NCBI GenBank assembly: GCA_946401865.1
Contig: CAMIVO010000019.1
Location: 1 to 35,481 of the forward strand
Direction: 5' to 3'
DNA from: an uncultured Clostridia bacterium
Lineage (GTDB): Bacteria > Bacillota > Clostridia > TANB77 > CAG-508
DNA: 35,481 nucleotides
In this document: positions 31,391 to 35,481 of the stretch, piece after piece
Numbering within the stretch: the stretch's first letter is position 1
How the letters are laid out: each line of letters starts with the position of its first letter
Notes under the pieces: generated by a model
The model's database searches: none
What the model saw: the letters and a program-made list of their open reading frames with translations, nothing else
What the model was told of the DNA's origin: nothing
Made by a program: the position numbers and the translations under genes

Positions 31391-32614
31391 ATGAATAAAA
31401 TAATAATTAGAATATTTAGTATTATCTTAATATTATGTTTATTAACAAATGTAAATATGGTATTTGCAGTAACACAAGCAGACATAGACAAACAAAAAAA
31501 TGAAGCTAGCCAAGTAAGTGAGCAAATTGAGGATGTTAAAGAACAAAAAGAAGAAATATCAGCAAAAAAATCTGAAGCTCAAAAACAAGTAGATAAATTA
31601 AATAATCAAATTGATTCTTATGAGAACGAAATAGATAAACTAGAAGTACAAATTGATGATGCAAATAAAAAAATTGATGAAGCAGAAAAGAAATTAAAAG
31701 AAAATCAAGAACAATTTGATGAACAACAAGAATTGCTTAACCAAAGACTTGTTGCTACATATGAAGCGGGAGAAACTTCATTTTTAGATGTTATTTTAAA
31801 TTCAAATGGACTTGTTGATATGATTTCAAATTATTATTTAGTATCTGAAATTGTAGAACATGATACAGAATTATTAGATGAACTTGAAGCTAAAAAACAA
31901 GAAATTGAAAAATCTAAAAAAGAAATCGAAGATAGCAAAAAAACACTTGTTACTGCAAAAGCAAGTAAGGAAAGTGTAGCAACTCAATTAAAGACAACTC
32001 AAAAAGAAAAAAGTAAATATGTAAGCGAATTAACTCAAGAAGAAGCAGATTTAGAAAAACAATTAAAAGAGTTAAAGAGTCATGAAAGCAGTATTAGTAG
32101 TAAGATAAAAAGCATGCAAGCTTCATATGATGCAGAAATTGCTGCAAAGAAAAAATCAGGTTCTTCATCAAATAAAAATTCAGGTTCAAGTAGCACTAGT
32201 TCAAACAAATCATCAAGTTCATATGGTTTTGGTTGGCCTGTTGCAAATCCTGTAATTGGTACTGGATATGGAGTTGCAGGTAGATATTGGAGTTCTGGAT
32301 ATCATACAGGTCTTGACTTTAGAGCTTCATCTGGAACAGCTGTATATTCTATTGGAGATGGTATAGTATGTGATACAGGATATAATTCCGCATATGGAAA
32401 CTTTGTTGAAATATATCATGGAAATAATATATATAGTTTTTATGCACATGCTTCTAGAGTTCAAGTTTCTTCAGGACAAAGGGTTTCAAAAGGACAACAA
32501 ATAATGCTTTCAGGTGCTACTGGAAATGTTACAGGTCCACATTTACATTTTGAGATAAGGACACCGGGGTCTAGGTATGCTAATTGTGTTAATCCAAGAC
32601 CATATCTACCATAG
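31391..32614 (+). CDS. Coiled-coil M23 peptidoglycan hydrolase 2
   Basis: 407 aa, paralogous to the preceding gene. Signal peptide (about 1-26, ending VNMVFAV), coiled coil (~30-250) with VATYEAGETSFLDVILNS matching VEIYEAGDTNYLEIVLGA of gene 1, a Ser/Asn-rich linker (~255-280), then M23 with YHTGLDFRA and GPHLHFEIRT intact. ATG 31391 follows AAGGAG. The structured element lies in its leader. Two hydrolases beside one FtsEX suggest divided roles at septum and side wall, by inference. Confidence 0.93.
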   Translation: MNKIIIRIFSIILILCLLTNVNMVFAVTQADIDKQKNEASQVSEQIEDVKEQKEEISAKKSEAQKQVDKLNNQIDSYENEIDKLEVQIDDANKKIDEAEKKLKENQEQFDEQQELLNQRLVATYEAGETSFLDVILNSNGLVDMISNYYLVSEIVEHDTELLDELEAKKQEIEKSKKEIEDSKKTLVTAKASKESVATQLKTTQKEKSKYVSELTQEEADLEKQLKELKSHESSISSKIKSMQASYDAEIAAKKKSGSSSNKNSGSSSTSSNKSSSSYGFGWPVANPVIGTGYGVAGRYWSSGYHTGLDFRASSGTAVYSIGDGIVCDTGYNSAYGNFVEIYHGNNIYSFYAHASRVQVSSGQRVSKGQQIMLSGATGNVTGPHLHFEIRTPGSRYANCVNPRPYLP

Positions 32615-32628
32615 GAGGTTTATTACTA

Positions 32629-33867
32629 ATGGAAGAGAAGAAAAATAGAATTTATAGAACAATAATGATTGTTGTTCTTACAATATTTGTTACATTTATG
32701 TTAACATCTTTTTGGATGTATTCATATTTAAAAGAAGATAATCAAACATTAACACTATCAGAAAATACTGGATTATTAAAAGAGCTAACTTCTTCTTCAA
32801 ATACTAGTATAGATAAGTATATAAATAAAATAAAAAAAACAATTGATGATTATTATTTGTGGAATAATGATATTAATGAAGAAGATTTAAAAAATTCAGC
32901 AATAAAAGGATATGTGGCAGGTCTAGGAGATGAATATACAGAATATATCCCTGCTAGTAAAATGAAAGATTATACAGAAAACATTACAGGAAGTTTTGTT
33001 GGTGTTGGTATATATATGGTAGCAGACGAAGAATCTGACAGAGTTCTTGTATATTATCCAATTCCAGGAAGTCCTGCAGAAAAAGCTGGAATAAAATCAG
33101 GAGATTTAATAATAAGTGTAGATGATGTAGAATATACAGCTAAAGATTTTGATAGAATAGCTTCTTTTATAAAAGGAAAAGCAGGAACAAAAGTCAAGCT
33201 TATTATTGAAAGAGAAGGACAAAGAATTCCTTATGAATTAATTAGAGAAAAAATAACTACAAATCCTATTACTGCAAAAATGCTTGAAGGAAATATTGGT
33301 TATCTAAAAGTGCCAAGTTTTGATGAAGATACAGCAAAGAGTTTTAAAGAAAAAGTTCAAGAATTGCAAAATCAAGGAGCTCAGAAATTAATTATTGATC
33401 TTAGAAATAATGGCGGAGGAATAGTTGATGAAGCTGTAGATATAGCTGATATGTTATTAGAAAAAGGAAAAACTATTATCTCAACAGTTAATAATAAAGA
33501 TAAAAAAACAGTTACTTATTCAAAAAATGATCCAACTATAACAATGCCTGTAATAGTTTTAGTTAATGAAAATTCAGCAAGTGCTTCTGAAATACTAGCT
33601 TGTAGCCTTCAAGATAATGAAAGAGCAAAATTAGTTGGAACAAAAACATATGGAAAAGGAATTATTCAAACTTTACTTTCTTTAACAGATGGAAGTGGCT
33701 TAAAAATAACAACAGAACAATATTATACACCAAAAGAAACTTCAATTCATAAAGAGGGAATTAAACCAGATGAAGAAGTAAAACTTCCAGATACAGTAAA
33801 AAGCATATACAGTTTAGAGGAATCTGAAGATACTCAACTAAAAAAAGCTATAGAAATGTTGAAATAA
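32629..33867 (+). CDS. C-terminal processing peptidase, S41 (CtpA-like)
   Basis: 412 aa. The AGGAGG site overlaps the previous stop codon, so the gene is cotranscribed. One N-terminal membrane helix (about 10-30) anchors it outside the membrane. A PDZ domain (~115-200; GVGIYMVADEESDRVLV, SPAEKAGIKSGDLIISVD) leads into the S41 domain with the serine motif NENSASASEI and the lysine in KTYGKGIIQ. Such proteases often trim or degrade cell-wall hydrolases, which fits its place after two M23 enzymes. Confidence 0.94.
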   Translation: MEEKKNRIYRTIMIVVLTIFVTFMLTSFWMYSYLKEDNQTLTLSENTGLLKELTSSSNTSIDKYINKIKKTIDDYYLWNNDINEEDLKNSAIKGYVAGLGDEYTEYIPASKMKDYTENITGSFVGVGIYMVADEESDRVLVYYPIPGSPAEKAGIKSGDLIISVDDVEYTAKDFDRIASFIKGKAGTKVKLIIEREGQRIPYELIREKITTNPITAKMLEGNIGYLKVPSFDEDTAKSFKEKVQELQNQGAQKLIIDLRNNGGGIVDEAVDIADMLLEKGKTIISTVNNKDKKTVTYSKNDPTITMPVIVLVNENSASASEILACSLQDNERAKLVGTKTYGKGIIQTLLSLTDGSGLKITTEQYYTPKETSIHKEGIKPDEEVKLPDTVKSIYSLEESEDTQLKKAIEMLK

Positions 33868-33880
33868 AAAGGAGACAAAA

Positions 33881-34477
33881 ATGAACTTACCAAATAAACT
33901 AACAGTACTTAGAATATTATTAGTTCCAATAATGGTTATAATACCATATTTAAATATACCAGGAGAATTCTTACAAATACCAATTTCATTTTTATTAATG
34001 GATTTAATTTTTATAATTGCATCTATCACAGACCAATTAGATGGTGCAATTGCTAGAAAAAGGAATTTAATAACAACATTTGGTAAGTTTTTAGATCCAA
34101 TTGCAGATAAAATTCTTGTTCTTGCTGCATTTATAATACTTGTTGAACAAGGAAGAATTCCAGGCTGGATACCAATAATTGTTATATTTAGAGAGTTCGT
34201 AGTTTCTGGCTATAGACTAATTGCAGTAGGTAATGAAGGAAAAGTAATTGCAGCATCAATTTGGGGAAAACTAAAAACAGTTACTCAAATGATTGCAATT
34301 ATTTTAGCCTTTATTGATATTGGAACCTTTTTTGAATTTACAAAAGGTACACTTTCAAGCTGGCATTTAGTAATAAATGTAGTAACATCAATAATGATGG
34401 TAATATCTGTGATTGCTACAATTTTTTCAGGATATGATTATATAAAAGATGGGAAAGATTTGTTAAAAAATAATTAA
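33881..34477 (+). CDS. pgsA: CDP-diacylglycerol--glycerol-3-phosphate 3-phosphatidyltransferase
   Basis: 198-aa integral membrane enzyme that makes phosphatidylglycerol phosphate, precursor of phosphatidylglycerol. MNLPNKLTVLRILLVP is the family N-terminus. The CDP-alcohol phosphotransferase motif is intact: DGAIARKRN, then FGKFLDPIADK, giving the pattern DGxxAR-x8-GxxxDxxxD. Several hydrophobic helices follow. It starts 13 bp after the protease gene behind AAAGGAG and is probably in the same operon. Confidence 0.95.
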   Translation: MNLPNKLTVLRILLVPIMVIIPYLNIPGEFLQIPISFLLMDLIFIIASITDQLDGAIARKRNLITTFGKFLDPIADKILVLAAFIILVEQGRIPGWIPIIVIFREFVVSGYRLIAVGNEGKVIAASIWGKLKTVTQMIAIILAFIDIGTFFEFTKGTLSSWHLVINVVTSIMMVISVIATIFSGYDYIKDGKDLLKNN

Positions 34478-34523
34478 ACAGCAAAATATGATATATAATT
34501 TGTAGCAATGTAAGGAGGTATGT

Positions 34524-35369
34524 ATGACAATAAAAGAAGCAATAAATCAAGCAGTAATTATGTTAAAAAACGAAAATATTGAAGCACCAAAAAATAAAGC
34601 CAGAATGCTGTTAGAAGCAACTTTAAAAAAGTCAAAAGAATACCTAATTATATATGACAATAAAGAGATAACAAGTCAAGAAAGAGAATTATATATAAAA
34701 AATGTAAAAAGACATATTTTAGGAGAACCTATACAATACATTACAGGAAAACAAGAATTTATGAAATTAAATTTTTTGGTTACAAAAGATGTTTTAATTC
34801 CAAGACAAGATACTGAAATTTTGGTTGAAGAAGTTATTAATATCGCAAAAAAAATTGAAAACCCTATTATTTTAGATTTATGCACAGGAAGTGGAGCAAT
34901 TGCAGTTTCTCTCGCAAAATATGTAAATAATGTTAAAATATTTGCAACTGATATTAGCCCAAAAGCTTTAGAAATAGCTAAAAAAAATGCTGAATTTAAT
35001 GGCGTAAAAAATAATATAGATTTTATTGAATCTGATTTATTTAACAAAATTAAAAATTTAAAATTTGATATTATAGTTTCAAATCCACCATATATAGAAA
35101 CAGATGAAATAAAAAAATTGACTAAGGACGTTCAAAATGAGCCAATACAAGCCTTGGATGGTGGAAAAGATGGACTTACTTTTTATAGAAAAATTGCAGA
35201 AGATGCTCCAGAGTTTTTAAATATCAATGGATTTCTATGCTTCGAAATTGGATATAATCAAAAACAAAAAGTTAAGCAAATATTAGAGAAACAAAAAAGA
35301 TATATAAATATATACTGTAAAAAAGATTTATGCGAAAATGATAGAGTTGTTGTGGCACAGTTAAGCTAA
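34524..35369 (+). CDS. prmC: Peptide chain release factor N5-glutamine methyltransferase
   Basis: 281 aa. PrmC methylates the GGQ glutamine of release factors RF1 and RF2 with S-adenosylmethionine. The N-terminal helical domain binds the release factor (GEPIQYITGKQEF, VLIPRQDTEILVE), and the Rossmann domain carries the SAM loop DLCTGSGAIAVSLAK and the catalytic NPPY in VSNPPYIET. ATG 34524 follows AAGGAGG. prfA is often adjacent in other genomes but is not in the window. The final 112 bases hold no supported gene. Confidence 0.95.
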   Translation: MTIKEAINQAVIMLKNENIEAPKNKARMLLEATLKKSKEYLIIYDNKEITSQERELYIKNVKRHILGEPIQYITGKQEFMKLNFLVTKDVLIPRQDTEILVEEVINIAKKIENPIILDLCTGSGAIAVSLAKYVNNVKIFATDISPKALEIAKKNAEFNGVKNNIDFIESDLFNKIKNLKFDIIVSNPPYIETDEIKKLTKDVQNEPIQALDGGKDGLTFYRKIAEDAPEFLNINGFLCFEIGYNQKQKVKQILEKQKRYINIYCKKDLCENDRVVVAQLS

Positions 35370-35481
35370 AAAATTAAATATTAGAATAATGTATAATTCT
35401 CATAAATTTAACACAAAATAAGATTGGATAGTGTAAAGTAATCTATGAAAAAAATTATGGAAACCACTATTAAATAAAAAA

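Noticed and set aside
35444-35476. Ten-codon ORF (MKKIMETTIK) at the end of the window
   Set aside because: It is too short, without a clear ribosome binding site, and could be chance in A+T-rich sequence.

Overview
The window reads as a chromosomal segment of a low-GC, Gram-positive Clostridia-like bacterium (Bacillota), probably an anaerobic gut or environmental lineage. The evidence is a strongly A+T-rich sequence, AGGAGG-type ribosome binding sites, sigma-A promoters, a glmS ribozyme, FtsEX next to coiled-coil M23 hydrolases, SipW-type signal peptidases, a dockerin-bearing subtilase and a GH57/DUF4912 pair. No rRNA, tRNA or CRISPR array was seen. The species cannot be named from the sequence.

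Layout. 1-2546 is the 3' part of rpoC, closed by a hairpin and followed by an unrecognised gene (2629-3333). 3455-5551 is a membrane-anchored or secreted S8 protease with a C-terminal dockerin-like module. 5697-6950 is a PLP enzyme of the aluminium-resistance/methionine gamma-lyase-like family. 6927-9169 is a mobile region: an IS200-like REP-associated transposase (RAYT) gene split by a 1165-bp DDE insertion sequence with a 25-bp target duplication, bordered on both sides by short hairpin repeats with a GGTGACGGGGA core. More copies and degenerate relatives of that repeat lie at the 3' ends of genes further on (11843, 13083, 15556). Then come glmS (minus) under its ribozyme, a recX-like gene, two glycosyltransferases, glyS, a small unknown gene, and a minus-strand pair of a GH57 glucan-branching-type enzyme and a DUF4912 protein with a histone-H1-like tail.

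19140-28094 is the most distinctive region, a surface-fibre or secretion locus. It holds a pilin-like protein with a Big_2-like domain, two tiny ORFs, a signal-peptidase-I homologue whose nucleophile serine is replaced by asparagine, three TasA/camelysin-like small proteins with SipW-type signal peptides, a 774-aa InlB-B-repeat protein, a catalytically intact SipW-type peptidase and a coiled-coil protein of unknown function. Two of its promoter regions carry the same unusual arrangement: TGTAAYAWAAA direct repeats in 11-bp phase followed by a GAAATCCTT-type box. My inference is that the intact SipW processes the three small proteins and perhaps the InlB protein, and that a DNA-binding regulator coordinates the two transcription units.

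28485-35369 is a cell-envelope and housekeeping block: ftsE, ftsX (interrupted by a +1 frameshift), two coiled-coil M23 peptidases separated by a long imperfect palindrome, an S41 C-terminal processing protease, pgsA and prmC. FtsEX probably activates one or both neighbouring hydrolases, as in the known FtsEX-PcsB and FtsEX-CwlO systems.
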